Notes: generated from the letters alone by a model not told the origin. Counted from the stretch's first letter, positions 34,597 through 43,092 are shown. The stretch: 58,871 nt of DNA from an uncultured Bacteroidia bacterium (GCA_913009755.1 CAJVWU010000013.1:1-58871), one strand, 5' to 3'. Numbers and translations are program-made.

Positions 34597-35223
34597 TTAT
34601 TTGTTCTTTATTCTGGCATAATCAGAAACGGTGTATCCTGTTTCATCAACAGCATTTTCAATATCCTGAATTTTCGTCTTTGTTGTATCAAATTCCACGA
34701 CACTTTGCTTATTTTTATATGAAGTGTTGACTTTTATTACTCCTTTAAGGTTTGAAATGTTGTGGTTAATTTGTGCTTCACAAGCAGAACAGGCCATATC
34801 GTTAATTGTGAATTTCATTTCAACCAAATTTTTCTCGTTGACAATTAACACTTTTTTGCTTTCTTGCTTAGGGACAAAAATTCCAGAGTAGTAAGGGAAT
34901 GCCAATAGCCCGGCGGAAACAATTGTAATAATCAGTAAAAATGATTTTGAGTTAATGTATTTTCTTTTGGTTTCTTCTTCGCAATCGCAATCTATATCTG
35001 ATTTTTTTGTTTTTAAAGTGTTGTACCATGCTATGCTGAGCACAACAATCGTTAATGCTATTAAATAAGGTCTGAAAGGTTCCATCCAGGAAAATGCAGA
35101 GGCTACACCGCCCAATCCACCTACGATTGCCAAAATAGGGGTGATACAACACAAAGAGGCTGCAATTGCTGTTAATAATCCGGCACCAAGCCATTTACGA
35201 TTTGATTTATTTGTATTTTTCAT
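34597..35223 (-). CDS. merTP: MerT-HMA fusion (MerTP-like mercuric or metal importer)
   Basis: 208 residues. Residues 1-120 are a three-helix MerT-type domain with the vicinal cysteines Cys25-Cys26 in AASLCCITP and a DCDC pair (79, 81) in the cytoplasmic loop. Residues 135-205 form a heavy-metal-associated ferredoxin-like domain with MACSAC (Cys145, Cys148) in place of a separate MerP. In mer operons this moves Hg(II) inward to the reductase, but no merA or merB is present here. It is the last gene of the first ArsR operon, 3 bases after the YHS-like gene. Confidence 0.85.
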   Translation of the reverse strand: MKNTNKSNRKWLGAGLLTAIAASLCCITPILAIVGGLGGVASAFSWMEPFRPYLIALTIVVLSIAWYNTLKTKKSDIDCDCEEETKRKYINSKSFLLIITIVSAGLLAFPYYSGIFVPKQESKKVLIVNEKNLVEMKFTINDMACSACEAQINHNISNLKGVIKVNTSYKNKQSVVEFDTTKTKIQDIENAVDETGYTVSDYARIKNK

Positions 35224-35226
35224 CAA

Positions 35227-35622
35227 CTATTTTTTCAATGATTTGAAGTATTTGTCATAATTCTCTTTTGATTCAAAATACAAAACGCCTCGCTCTTTAT
35301 TTGGGTCCGGTGCAATATAGGCTGTTGCTTTATCTACTTTTTTACCGGAGAACGGGTCGGTTGCATAACGGGTTTCTTTATTGGTTCTCAATTGTTCGGA
35401 AGTGAATTTGCAGCAACCATTGTATGTTTTCCCATCAACTATTACAGGCTCACAAGGGGTGTCAATAATTTCATTGTAGTACATAGAAACATATTTCCTT
35501 TTGATAGAACTATCTTGTTTTGCCTCTGTATTTGCCTTAACTGTATTATTCATATTCGTTTGTGCAGTAACAAATATTGTGCTTAACAAACTGAATACAA
35601 AAGCGGTAATTAATGTTTTCAT
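35227..35622 (-). CDS. exported YHS-like metal-site protein
   Basis: 131 residues with a signal peptide ending TAQ (about residue 21). Cys57 and the pair Cys70-Cys71 (KTYNGCCKF) precede a YHS-like block (RYATDPFSGKKVDKATAY, then VLYFESKENYDKYF). YHS domains are found in metal-transporting and metal-sensing proteins. The ATG at 35622 was chosen because it gives the signal peptide and lies 4 bases from the previous stop; a longer frame overlaps the methyltransferase. A periplasmic metal-binding role is inferred. Confidence 0.65.
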   Translation of the reverse strand: MKTLITAFVFSLLSTIFVTAQTNMNNTVKANTEAKQDSSIKRKYVSMYYNEIIDTPCEPVIVDGKTYNGCCKFTSEQLRTNKETRYATDPFSGKKVDKATAYIAPDPNKERGVLYFESKENYDKYFKSLKK

Positions 35623-35626
35623 TGTT

Positions 35627-36328
35627 TTAACTTTTTTTAAATAATGTATAAACATAAGGTCTTTCAGCGCCCGAAGGCATGAAGTATATATGATCGAAAC
35701 TGCCGGTGAGTTCGAACTCATTGCCAAGCCTTCTGACCAGCATTTCCGTACTGTAACGATGAATCGGAAGGCCCGCACATTTTGAAGCGCCATCCAGGTT
35801 GTACTCCGCAAAAATGGCAAAACCGCCTTTTTTCACTTTGCTTCTGACCAGCCCGAAATAAGTATCCCGGTCTTCCGGTGCTGTGAAGAAATGAAGGACG
35901 GCCCTGTCAATCCAAAGGTCAACGGGGGCAATATGGTTCAGCAGCGTTGGCCTGGTCAAATCATCAACAATCCATTTTACTTTGTCTTTGTCATCCCCCA
36001 GGCTAATTTTTAGTTTGTTGAGGCTGGCATCGCTGATGTCGGTGGCAATTACGTTTTTGTAGCCTATTAATAAAAGGAACCCAATCAGCGTGGTAGTCCC
36101 TGCACCAACATTTAATATCACGGAATCAGGTGACAAATTACATTTTTCGACCAGACAGATAGTCTCTTCCGGAAACGCTTCATACCAGCCCAGTTTATCA
36201 TCAGGACTGTTTAAATAGGCTTTATTCCAATGTTCTTTCAGGCTTTTTTCTTCTTCTGCAGCAGGCGCACAGCAACTGCTTCCTTTGTCATCAATATGGC
36301 AACTTTCCCCCGTTAAATTAATTTTCAT
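35627..36328 (-). CDS. class I SAM-dependent methyltransferase with Cys-rich N-terminus
   Basis: 233 residues. A short N-terminal tail carries CHIDDKGSSCC, followed by a W-x3-Y...GWYE block and the SAM-binding motif VILNVGAGTTTL. The later blocks are ATDIS, LWIDRAVLHFF and SKCAGLPIHRYS. The fold resembles TehB/METTL10-type methyltransferases, and the Lys-Cys-Ala-Gly-Leu cysteine plus the N-terminal Cys cluster suggest a thiophilic metal or metalloid as substrate (inference). It overlaps the SHOCT gene by 4 bases (ATGA), so the two are coupled. Confidence 0.75.
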   Translation of the reverse strand: MKINLTGESCHIDDKGSSCCAPAAEEEKSLKEHWNKAYLNSPDDKLGWYEAFPEETICLVEKCNLSPDSVILNVGAGTTTLIGFLLLIGYKNVIATDISDASLNKLKISLGDDKDKVKWIVDDLTRPTLLNHIAPVDLWIDRAVLHFFTAPEDRDTYFGLVRSKVKKGGFAIFAEYNLDGASKCAGLPIHRYSTEMLVRRLGNEFELTGSFDHIYFMPSGAERPYVYTLFKKS

Positions 36329-36570
36329 GATATATCCTTTTTTATTTTTTCAAATTCCTCTTTTGATATTTCCCCACCGGCATACCGTTTTTTAAGGATT
36401 TCGAGGGGCGTTTCCTTTTGCCCGCCAGGATACTGATTTCTGTCGTCACGATACCAGGGGGGGGCAAACCCGCCCCTGCTGAGAATAATGAAAGCGAAAA
36501 TTATCATTACGGTTAAAAATATGAGCGGAAAGATCCACATTCCACCCATCCAAAAATGTTCTGTCCACAT
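36325..36570 (-). CDS. SHOCT-domain small membrane protein
   Basis: 81 residues. A single transmembrane helix (about 8-30, MWIFPLIFLTVMIIFAFII) is followed by a polar linker and a C-terminal SHOCT motif (PLEILKKRYAGGEISKEEFE). Such proteins frequently accompany metal-resistance operons. The ATG at 36570 was chosen; the frame extends upstream but into the 3' end of the Met-rich gene with basic low-quality sequence. Confidence 0.8.
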   Translation of the reverse strand: MWTEHFWMGGMWIFPLIFLTVMIIFAFIILSRGGFAPPWYRDDRNQYPGGQKETPLEILKKRYAGGEISKEEFEKIKKDIS

Positions 36571-36613
36571 AACTTGTTTAGTTTGTTTTAGTTGGTGATT
36601 TTTTTGACTTTTC

Positions 36614-36919
36614 TTAATCTTTTTTTGACGATGATTTTTGTTTCCCCGAATTTCCCTTTGTAATATTTTCAAGTATTGAAATCATTTTTCCCAGTATTTC
36701 TTTTGCAAGTTTTACTTTGGCATCATTATCAATTTCAGCAAACATCATCTCCATACATTTGGGCATCATATTGGCTGCAAACTGCATTCTGTCCTCCGCA
36801 GTCATCTCGGAAAACATCTTATCCATCATTTTGTCCATCATTGGTGGCATGTTTTCGGGTTTCATCATACCGGACATCATTTTCCCCATCGTTTCTTTCA
36901 TGAATTCTTTCATTTCCAT
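36614..36919 (-). CDS. methionine-rich small protein
   Basis: 101 residues of which about 22 are methionine, clustered in the first 60 (MGKMMSGMM, MPPMMDKMMDKMF, FAANMMPKCMEMMF), with one cysteine next to MEMM. The second half is an ordinary helix with a Ser/Lys tail. There is no signal peptide, so it would be cytoplasmic. Met-rich helices bind Cu(I), Ag(I) or other soft metals. I know no named family; it is the first gene after arsR (1-base gap). Confidence 0.7.
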   Translation of the reverse strand: MEMKEFMKETMGKMMSGMMKPENMPPMMDKMMDKMFSEMTAEDRMQFAANMMPKCMEMMFAEIDNDAKVKLAKEILGKMISILENITKGNSGKQKSSSKKD

Positions 36920-36920
36920 T

Positions 36921-37247
36921 TTATTTAATATTATTAACGATATCTATATTGCTTTTTAAGCGTTCAATCAGTACTTCTCTCATTAAGGCACAAGCAGTAG
37001 TTATCTTGGGGGAAGCAATTTTGTAGTAAACATTTACCCCTTCTTTTCTTTGCAGTAGTATGCCATTGCTTACCATTAAAGATAAGTGTCTTGCAAGTGT
37101 TGATTTCCCAACACCGATAAGTTCAGCTATTTCGCTGAATGAAAGTTCTGCTTTCTTCAAGTGGTGCACTGTTTCCAGTCTGATTGGATGTCCCATTGAG
37201 TTACAGACTTCTGCGTGGAGTTTAAATAAAATTTTATCCGAGTTCAT
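36921..37247 (-). CDS. ArsR family transcriptional regulator
   Basis: 108-residue winged-helix protein with a helix-turn-helix (FSEIAELIGVGKSTLARHLSLM) and wing (LLQRKEGVNVYYKI). It lacks the CxC motif of the second ArsR; its two cysteines (Cys15 in the first helix and one near residue 86 in the last helix) could form an inter-helix metal site. It heads the six-gene operon that ends with the MerT-HMA gene and probably binds the inverted repeat at 37258-37289. Confidence 0.87.
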   Translation of the reverse strand: MNSDKILFKLHAEVCNSMGHPIRLETVHHLKKAELSFSEIAELIGVGKSTLARHLSLMVSNGILLQRKEGVNVYYKIASPKITTACALMREVLIERLKSNIDIVNNIK

Positions 37248-37257
37248 GTTCTGTTTT

Positions 37258-37289
37258 TATATTTGTTAATTAACGAGTTTGCAAATATA
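37258..37289 (-). promoter_or_regulatory. operator inverted repeat and -7 box TATATTTG
   Basis: TATATTTG (37258-37265) and CAAATATA (37282-37289) are perfect 8-bp arms. The right arm, read on the minus strand, is an exact -7 box, and GTTAATTAAC at 37265-37274 is a further palindrome between them. It is 11 bases upstream of the arsR ATG. Confidence 0.55.
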
Positions 37290-37442
37290 CAAATTAATAT
37301 CAGGAGAATACAAATTAAATAATGTTAATTTTTGCGGGTAAGGTCAATTATTTACAACCGTAAATCAACGCACCTAAATATTAACCTGCGTTTTGGTTAA
37401 AAATTGAAGTTTTGGGAGTCAATAGAATTAAGCAATTACGCA

Positions 37443-38099
37443 TCAATCCCGGATGGCCCTGTTCAAGAAATCGTTTATGGGTTTCATTTTTTTATAAATG
37501 CTGATCAGTGTCGTGTCAAATCCGGGTGCAACGGCCTGTTTTTCGGTGAAATGTGCAAACACGGTAAAGTCCTTAAATTTCAGCCATTCAATACCGGCAA
37601 AATCTTTCGGGAAGCCCGCCGGCGGCCTTTTCAGCTTTTCCCCTTTCAGTTCGCCGAAAGTTTTGTTAACATCCCGGGATTTAACAATTCCCAGAAATTC
37701 ATCCGGGTTATAATAGATTTCCGACCTGATTTTTTTCAGGTTTTCACTTTTCGGGCAATAGGCACCGCCGGAGGCAAAACATTCATCGGCAGCAAAATGC
37801 AGATAATAGCCTGCCTCTTCCGATTTACGCCCCCCGGCTGCCATGTAAGCGCCGAAATAAGTTTTATAAGGCGTTTTATCCTTTGAAAACCGAATATCCC
37901 TGTATATCCTGAACATGCTCTGCTTTGCCGGTAAGTCCCCAATGGAGGGATCAAAAGTTTTGATGTTCAGGATAAGATGATCAACAAAAAGCTCGACTTC
38001 GCGGCGTGCCTCCTGGTAAATATCTTTGTGAAGATTGAACCAGTCGCGGTTGTTGTTTTCATTCAGATCATGTAAAAAATCAAATACAATTTTATCCAT
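37443..38099 (-). CDS. DUF2461/TIGR02453 family protein
   Basis: 218 residues. Typical blocks of this family are present: FDFLHDLNENNNRDWFNLHKD at the start (shortened here), then MFRIYRDIRFSKDKTPYKTY, GYYLHF and a C-terminal DFTVFAHFTE. It is a widespread single-domain protein of unknown function. It stands alone between the ArsR operon and the aconitase-family gene. Confidence 0.88.
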   Translation of the reverse strand: MDKIVFDFLHDLNENNNRDWFNLHKDIYQEARREVELFVDHLILNIKTFDPSIGDLPAKQSMFRIYRDIRFSKDKTPYKTYFGAYMAAGGRKSEEAGYYLHFAADECFASGGAYCPKSENLKKIRSEIYYNPDEFLGIVKSRDVNKTFGELKGEKLKRPPAGFPKDFAGIEWLKFKDFTVFAHFTEKQAVAPGFDTTLISIYKKMKPINDFLNRAIRD

Positions 38100-38205
38100 G
38101 GTTTTCTGTTTTCAGAATTTTCTTAACTTTTGGGTGTCTAAGATAGGCAGAAAACGATTGCTGAATAAAAATCAGACAAAGTATTACGGATTGCGTGTTT
38201 CGTAT

Positions 38206-38213
38206 TATTTTTG
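38206..38213 (+). promoter_or_regulatory. -7 box TATTTTTG before the aconitase-family gene
   Basis: Exact TAnnTTTG motif about 105 bases before the chosen ATG at 38318. A frame reads from 38195 through this box, which argues against an earlier start. Confidence 0.4.
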
Positions 38214-38317
38214 TCACCTTCAATTTAACTTCTATGAATTTTAACAAACTTTTTGCAAACTCGGCACTGGACTGCAAATCACATTATATAGTATCAAAAG
38301 AAAACAAAAGAACAACA

Positions 38318-40096
38318 ATGAAAGGAAAAACATTTGTTGAAAAAATACTCGACGCCGAAAAGGGCAGCATCGTTTTTAAAAAGCCCGATATCATCCTCAC
38401 CCACGACAACACCGCCAGCATTTACAACACCTTTAAAAAAATGAACGGCGAAAAGGTGAAATACCCCGAACAACTAATGATCGTGCTCGACCACAATGCA
38501 CCGCCCACCAGCGCCGCCCTGGCCAACCAGTACCAGAAAGTCCGTGACATTGTCCATGAACAGGGCATCACCAATTTCCATGATGCGGGCAAAGGCATCT
38601 GCCACCAGATCATGGCCGATTATGCCAAACCCGGCATGATCATCGTAGGCAGCGACAGCCATACCTGCACTGCAGGAGCTTTCAATACGCTGGCGGCAGG
38701 TATTGACCGCACAGAGGCCGCCGGCCTGTGGAGGCAGGGGGAAACCTGGTTCCGTGTGCCCGAATCGTTAAAAATAACTCTGACAGGAAAACTGAAAAAA
38801 GGCGTTTATGCCAAAGACATCTCGTTGTGGATCATCGGGATGATCGGTTCCGGCGGCGCTGACTACATGTCCATCGAATATCACGGCGAGGGCGTGAAAA
38901 CGCTCACCATTGACCAGCGCATGACCCTGGCCAACCTGGCGTCCGAAATGGGTGCCAAAAACGCTGTCTTCCCAAATGATGAAGTGTTGAAAAAATGGCT
39001 TGGTGAAAAGTTCGAAGGCGTGTGGGCTGACCCCGATGCCGGATATGCCAAAGAAATCGAGGTCAATCTTTCTGAAATCTTCCCTCTGGTGGCAGCGCCC
39101 CACCAGGTGGACAACGTGAAAGCCGTGGCTGAAGTGAAAGGCACCAAGCTGCAGGAAGCCATGGTGGGTACTTGTACAAACGGACGTTTTGAAGACCTGA
39201 AAATCGCGGCAGAAGTCTTGAAAGGAAAAAAGATACCGGAAGATTTTCAATTGATCATTGTTCCCGCTTCCAAAAAGATTTATTTGCAGGCCTTGCGGGA
39301 AGGCATCATCGAAACGCTGATGGAAGCCGGCGCCAATGTGCTGTCGGCATCGTGCGGCCCGTGCCTCGGAACAGGTCAGGGGATACCCGCAGACGGGTAT
39401 AACGTTATTTCAACAGCCAACCGGAATTTTAAAGGGCGGATGGGAAACAAAGAAGCTTTTATCTACCTCGCTTCCCCGGCTACAGTGGCCCATTCGGCGC
39501 TGGCTGGCGAAATTGTTGATCCGAGAGGATTTGATAACAACGAGAAATTTCCATACGCAGCAAGGGAAACCTCAACCGTTGTCATTCCTGAAGATGAAAA
39601 CCGCCGCATCAACGGGGTATGGAATTACAAGGATGCCAACGACCTGAACACCGATCAGATGTTTGCCGGAAACCTCACTTATAAAGTGCTCAGCTCCGAT
39701 GCGGAAAGCATCATGCCTTATCTGTTCCAGGGTTTTGATGTAAACTTCACTAAAAATGTAAAGCCGGGTGATGTTATTGTTGCCGGATCAAACTTCGGTT
39801 GCGGCAGCTCGCGTGAACATCCTGCTGTCGGGTTGTCTTATGCCGGTGTAAAGGCTGTGATCTGTAAATCGGTTAACCGGATTTTTTACCGTTCCGCCGT
39901 CAATCAGGGTTTGCCAATCATCATCCTGCCCGAAGCGGTGGATGCCTGTCAGCCGGGAGATAAAATAAATGTTAATTTTTCCAAAGGAACGGTCTCGGTT
40001 GGTTCAAAAACGTTTATTTTTGCCCCGCTTCCTGAAAAGCTGATGAATATTTTTGAAGCTAAAGGACTTGTAAATTACATAAAAGAAAAGGGTTAG
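38318..40096 (+). CDS. aconitase-superfamily hydro-lyase, fused large and small subunit (LeuCD type)
   Basis: 592-residue iron-sulfur dehydratase. The large-subunit part has VIVGSDSHTCTAGAFNTLA-type sequence (short words SDSHTC and GIDRTEAA), VGTCTNGRFEDL and SCGPCLGTGQG, the last two supplying the three cysteines of the [4Fe-4S] cluster. From about residue 425 the small-subunit swivel domain follows (SNFGCGSSREHP). This size fits fused isopropylmalate/homoaconitate-type dehydratases rather than the 750-900-residue aconitases. No leu or TCA genes are adjacent; the substrate is unresolved. Confidence 0.85.
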   Translation: MKGKTFVEKILDAEKGSIVFKKPDIILTHDNTASIYNTFKKMNGEKVKYPEQLMIVLDHNAPPTSAALANQYQKVRDIVHEQGITNFHDAGKGICHQIMADYAKPGMIIVGSDSHTCTAGAFNTLAAGIDRTEAAGLWRQGETWFRVPESLKITLTGKLKKGVYAKDISLWIIGMIGSGGADYMSIEYHGEGVKTLTIDQRMTLANLASEMGAKNAVFPNDEVLKKWLGEKFEGVWADPDAGYAKEIEVNLSEIFPLVAAPHQVDNVKAVAEVKGTKLQEAMVGTCTNGRFEDLKIAAEVLKGKKIPEDFQLIIVPASKKIYLQALREGIIETLMEAGANVLSASCGPCLGTGQGIPADGYNVISTANRNFKGRMGNKEAFIYLASPATVAHSALAGEIVDPRGFDNNEKFPYAARETSTVVIPEDENRRINGVWNYKDANDLNTDQMFAGNLTYKVLSSDAESIMPYLFQGFDVNFTKNVKPGDVIVAGSNFGCGSSREHPAVGLSYAGVKAVICKSVNRIFYRSAVNQGLPIIILPEAVDACQPGDKINVNFSKGTVSVGSKTFIFAPLPEKLMNIFEAKGLVNYIKEKG

Positions 40097-40133
40097 GCAT
40101 ATTTTACCATTTTAAATCGATAGTTTTTACCGG

Positions 40134-41462
40134 ATGAAATCGAAACTGATTTTTTTCCTGTTACCTGTTTTATTTATCCTCGGATATTTCCTGATTGTTT
40201 TCAGCATGCCCAAATATGCAGGCATATATTTTGTTGTTGTTCTTATGGTACTGGCCGATCTGTATCTGTGGTCTTCCATTAAAAAAGCCGTTTTCAATTA
40301 CAGAAAATGGTTGATGATACTCATTTCAGTCCTTTACTGGTTGCCTTTTTCAGCCCTGATAGCCCTGGCTGTGGGATCACTGATTGTTCCTATCATCAAC
40401 TGGAACGATGTATTCAGAACTTATCTTGTGGGCTTTATCCTTATATTTTATACCGCCAAATTATTCCCGGTTATCTTTTTGTTGCTGGCCGATATTGTCA
40501 GGCTGATTGACAGGTTTTTTCATTTGTTAAATAAAGAAAAAAGGGAAGAGGTGAAGGAAAGGCAGGAAGGCCTGAGCCGTAGCCGGTTTTTGCAATATAT
40601 GGGATACATCACCGGAGGCCTGGTTTTGGGAACCATGTTTACGGGCATGTTTAAATGGGTTTATCAGTTTAATGTTGTAAAGGAAAAGGTCAGGTTACCT
40701 CATCTGCCCGGATTGTTCAGCGGGCTGAAGATTGTTCAGATATCGGATATGCACCTGGGAAGCTGGACCTCGCTAAAACCACTGGAACAAGCCATCGAAA
40801 TGGTAAACGAAATGCAACCCGATTTGATTTTATTTACCGGCGACCTCGTCAACTTTGCCACTAAAGAGGCCTATCGTTTTGAAGATGCCCTGAAAAAACT
40901 ACATGCCCCGATGGGTGTATTCACCACGCTGGGAAATCACGATTATGGCGATTATGTTACCTGGCCCAGTCCGCAGGCCAAAGAAAAAAACCTGGAAGAT
41001 TTGTATACTTTATACAATAGACTCGGCTGGAAGATGCTGAACAATGAAAACGTTGTTTTTGAAAGGGCCGGGGAAAAACTGGCACTTGTTGGCGTTGAAA
41101 ACTGGGGGGCAAGCCCGCGCTTCCCAAAATACGGTGATATTAATAAAGCCTTACGGGGAGCAGAAAATGCCGCTGCACGGATTTTAATGTCACACGATCC
41201 GACCCATTGGGATGATATAATTGTTCCGGGCAACTATAATATTGATATCACCCTTTCAGGACATACCCATGGTTTCCAGTTTGGTATTGAAACACCCAGG
41301 CTGAAATGGAGCCCGGCACAATGGATGTATAAGCACTGGGCAGGCCTTTACCACGACAAAACAGGCCGCTATTTGTATGTAAACCGCGGGCTGGGCGTGA
41401 TTGGTTATCCGGGCAGGATCGGGATTCTTCCAGAAATTACGCTGCTGGAGTTGGTGAGTTGA
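40134..41462 (+). CDS. membrane-anchored metallophosphoesterase
   Basis: 442 residues. Four or so N-terminal transmembrane helices (to about residue 130) and a basic linker come first, then a YkuE-type calcineurin-like phosphoesterase domain. Metal ligands are visible in IVQISDMHLG, LFTGDLVNF, TLGNHDYG and LSGHTHGFQFG. It probably faces the periplasm and hydrolyses a phosphoester such as a lipid or nucleotide; the substrate is unknown. Confidence 0.88.
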   Translation: MKSKLIFFLLPVLFILGYFLIVFSMPKYAGIYFVVVLMVLADLYLWSSIKKAVFNYRKWLMILISVLYWLPFSALIALAVGSLIVPIINWNDVFRTYLVGFILIFYTAKLFPVIFLLLADIVRLIDRFFHLLNKEKREEVKERQEGLSRSRFLQYMGYITGGLVLGTMFTGMFKWVYQFNVVKEKVRLPHLPGLFSGLKIVQISDMHLGSWTSLKPLEQAIEMVNEMQPDLILFTGDLVNFATKEAYRFEDALKKLHAPMGVFTTLGNHDYGDYVTWPSPQAKEKNLEDLYTLYNRLGWKMLNNENVVFERAGEKLALVGVENWGASPRFPKYGDINKALRGAENAAARILMSHDPTHWDDIIVPGNYNIDITLSGHTHGFQFGIETPRLKWSPAQWMYKHWAGLYHDKTGRYLYVNRGLGVIGYPGRIGILPEITLLELVS

Positions 41463-41628
41463 GGTTGATGCCATAACGCCTATCCCGTTGTTGGAGCCCC
41501 CTTTAACAACCCGGGAATGCCTAAATCTTACAACCCCATTGTTTGTCGTATCCCCGGATTTATGAATTTTGACTATTTTGCTTATTTTTACAAGCGGCAT
41601 ATCTATTCAACTAACTTATAAATCAGCC

Positions 41629-42459
41629 ATGAAAGTAAAAAAATTTATTCTCACCTTATTAACGGTGCTGGCATTGTCAGACCTGCAGGCTCAGGTTTTT
41701 ACCGTTGTATGGGAAACAAAACCCGTTTTTAAAACACCCGAATCGGTTTATTTCGACCCGGCCCGTGAACAAATCTATGTTTCCAACATCAATGGAAAAC
41801 CACTGGAAAAGGATGGAAACGGCTTCATTTCGTTACTGACAAAAGAGGGTAAAATTAAAGAATTGAAATGGGTAACCGGCCTGGACGCCCCGAAAGGAAT
41901 GGCTGTTGTTGACAGCCTGCTTTACGTTACCGATATTGACCGTATCCGAGTCATTGATATTAACCGCGCAATCATCCTGAAAACGATCCGGGTGGACAGC
42001 GCTCAGTTTTTGAATGATCTTGTTGCCGATAACAATGGGAATATGTATATCACCGATACGGAAAAGAACCAAATACTGAAGCTGTCGAATGATACGGTAA
42101 GACGTTGGTTAACGGATGAAAAAATCATATCCCCCAATGGACTGGCATTTAATAAGAATAAATTAATGGTTGGCACCAAAGAAGATTTACTGAGTATTGA
42201 CCCTGTATCAAAAAATATTCGTGTAAAATTTACCGGTGTCGGCCCGATTGACGGGTTGGTTCCTGTGGGTGGACAAAAATTTGTGATATCCAACTGGTCT
42301 GGAAGAATTATGCTGGTCAGTCCGTCTGAAAAGATTGTATTGGGAAATACGACCGAACAAAAAATACAGGCAGCCGACCTGGGATATATTCCGGAGCAGA
42401 AACTTATTCTTATTCCCACATTTTACGATAACAGGGTTGTTGCCCGGAGCCTTCCGTAA
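41629..42459 (+). CDS. exported SMP-30/gluconolactonase-like beta-propeller
   Basis: 276 residues with a signal peptide ending LQAQ (about residue 20). It is followed by a six-bladed propeller of the SMP-30/NHL kind (PESVYFDPAREQIYVSNING, APKGMAVVDSLLYVTDID, FLNDLVADNNGNMYITDT, SPNGLAFNKNKLMVG). It may bind or hydrolyse a sugar lactone, or act only as a binding propeller. The ATG at 41629 follows an AT-rich leader; the longer frame would disrupt the signal peptide. Confidence 0.8.
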   Translation: MKVKKFILTLLTVLALSDLQAQVFTVVWETKPVFKTPESVYFDPAREQIYVSNINGKPLEKDGNGFISLLTKEGKIKELKWVTGLDAPKGMAVVDSLLYVTDIDRIRVIDINRAIILKTIRVDSAQFLNDLVADNNGNMYITDTEKNQILKLSNDTVRRWLTDEKIISPNGLAFNKNKLMVGTKEDLLSIDPVSKNIRVKFTGVGPIDGLVPVGGQKFVISNWSGRIMLVSPSEKIVLGNTTEQKIQAADLGYIPEQKLILIPTFYDNRVVARSLP

Positions 42460-42535
42460 CCCCATTTTTTATAATACTGAAAATAATCTTGGTCATTTGA
42501 ACAGAAAGATTATCCTTGCGATTTCAGGAATCATT

Positions 42536-42985
42536 TTACTTTATAGTTATTCTTAAGGTTTCTACCTTTTCATTCAGGTTGTTGAGCACTTTTTCCAACA
42601 AATTCTTTTTGTCGAAGGATTTACGGCAATTCATGATCTTTTTCCGGAAATCATAACAAGTCATGTGCCGCATATCCAATCTTCTGCTTATCTCATAAGA
42701 CGAAATGTCAGGTTTGTTGCAGACCATAAAAGCAATTTCAAACGCTTTGTTCAGCGGTATTTTACAATGATGAAACACGGTGTGTGCCGTAACCGACTCT
42801 TCTGTTTTACAACGGGTACACCTTCTTGATAAAAGGGTTTTTCCTGCACAATAGTTGCTATGGCCACATTTCCTGCAAACAAACCCCTGCTCCCATTTAA
42901 GGCCTGCCAGCACCTTAATGCATGCGCTTTCATCAGGAAATACCTTTCGAAAAGCCGAAACCTTTTTCTCAATATCTGCTTTCAT
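42536..42985 (-). CDS. IS1595-type zinc-ribbon/HTH protein lacking the transposase core
   Basis: 149 residues. A zinc ribbon (CRKC at 37-40 and CTRC at 56-59) and the following helices (IPLNKAFEIAFMVCNKPDISS, shortened) match the N-terminal part of IS1595-family transposases. The DDE catalytic domain (ISXO2-like) is absent and the protein ends with a charged helix. No terminal inverted repeats are evident around it. It is either a remnant or a domesticated DNA-binding protein; the intact frame favours the latter. ATG 42985 is used instead of a TTG two codons upstream. Confidence 0.65.
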   Translation of the reverse strand: MKADIEKKVSAFRKVFPDESACIKVLAGLKWEQGFVCRKCGHSNYCAGKTLLSRRCTRCKTEESVTAHTVFHHCKIPLNKAFEIAFMVCNKPDISSYEISRRLDMRHMTCYDFRKKIMNCRKSFDKKNLLEKVLNNLNEKVETLRITIK

Positions 42986-43092
42986 GTGCAACTATCCGTT
43001 TACTGACAAAAAGCCATTTTTAATATGAATGGAATACAAATTGAAAGCAAAGATAAAAAAGTGATGTTAAAGCGCTATATTAAAATTATATT

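Noticed and set aside
35623-35820. N-terminal extension of the YHS-like protein
   Set aside because: It lies inside the methyltransferase gene in another frame and would bury the clear signal peptide starting at 35622.
32504-37247. Mercury methylation genes hgcAB
   Set aside because: The corrinoid candidate matches MtrA, not HgcA: it lacks the HgcA membrane domain and cap-helix cysteine context, and no HgcB-type ferredoxin is present.
34597-37247. Complete mer operon
   Set aside because: Only a MerT-HMA fusion and an ArsR-type regulator are present; no merA, merB or MerR-type regulator is seen.
42460-42985. Active IS1595 insertion sequence
   Set aside because: There is no DDE transposase domain, and no terminal inverted repeats or target duplication were found.
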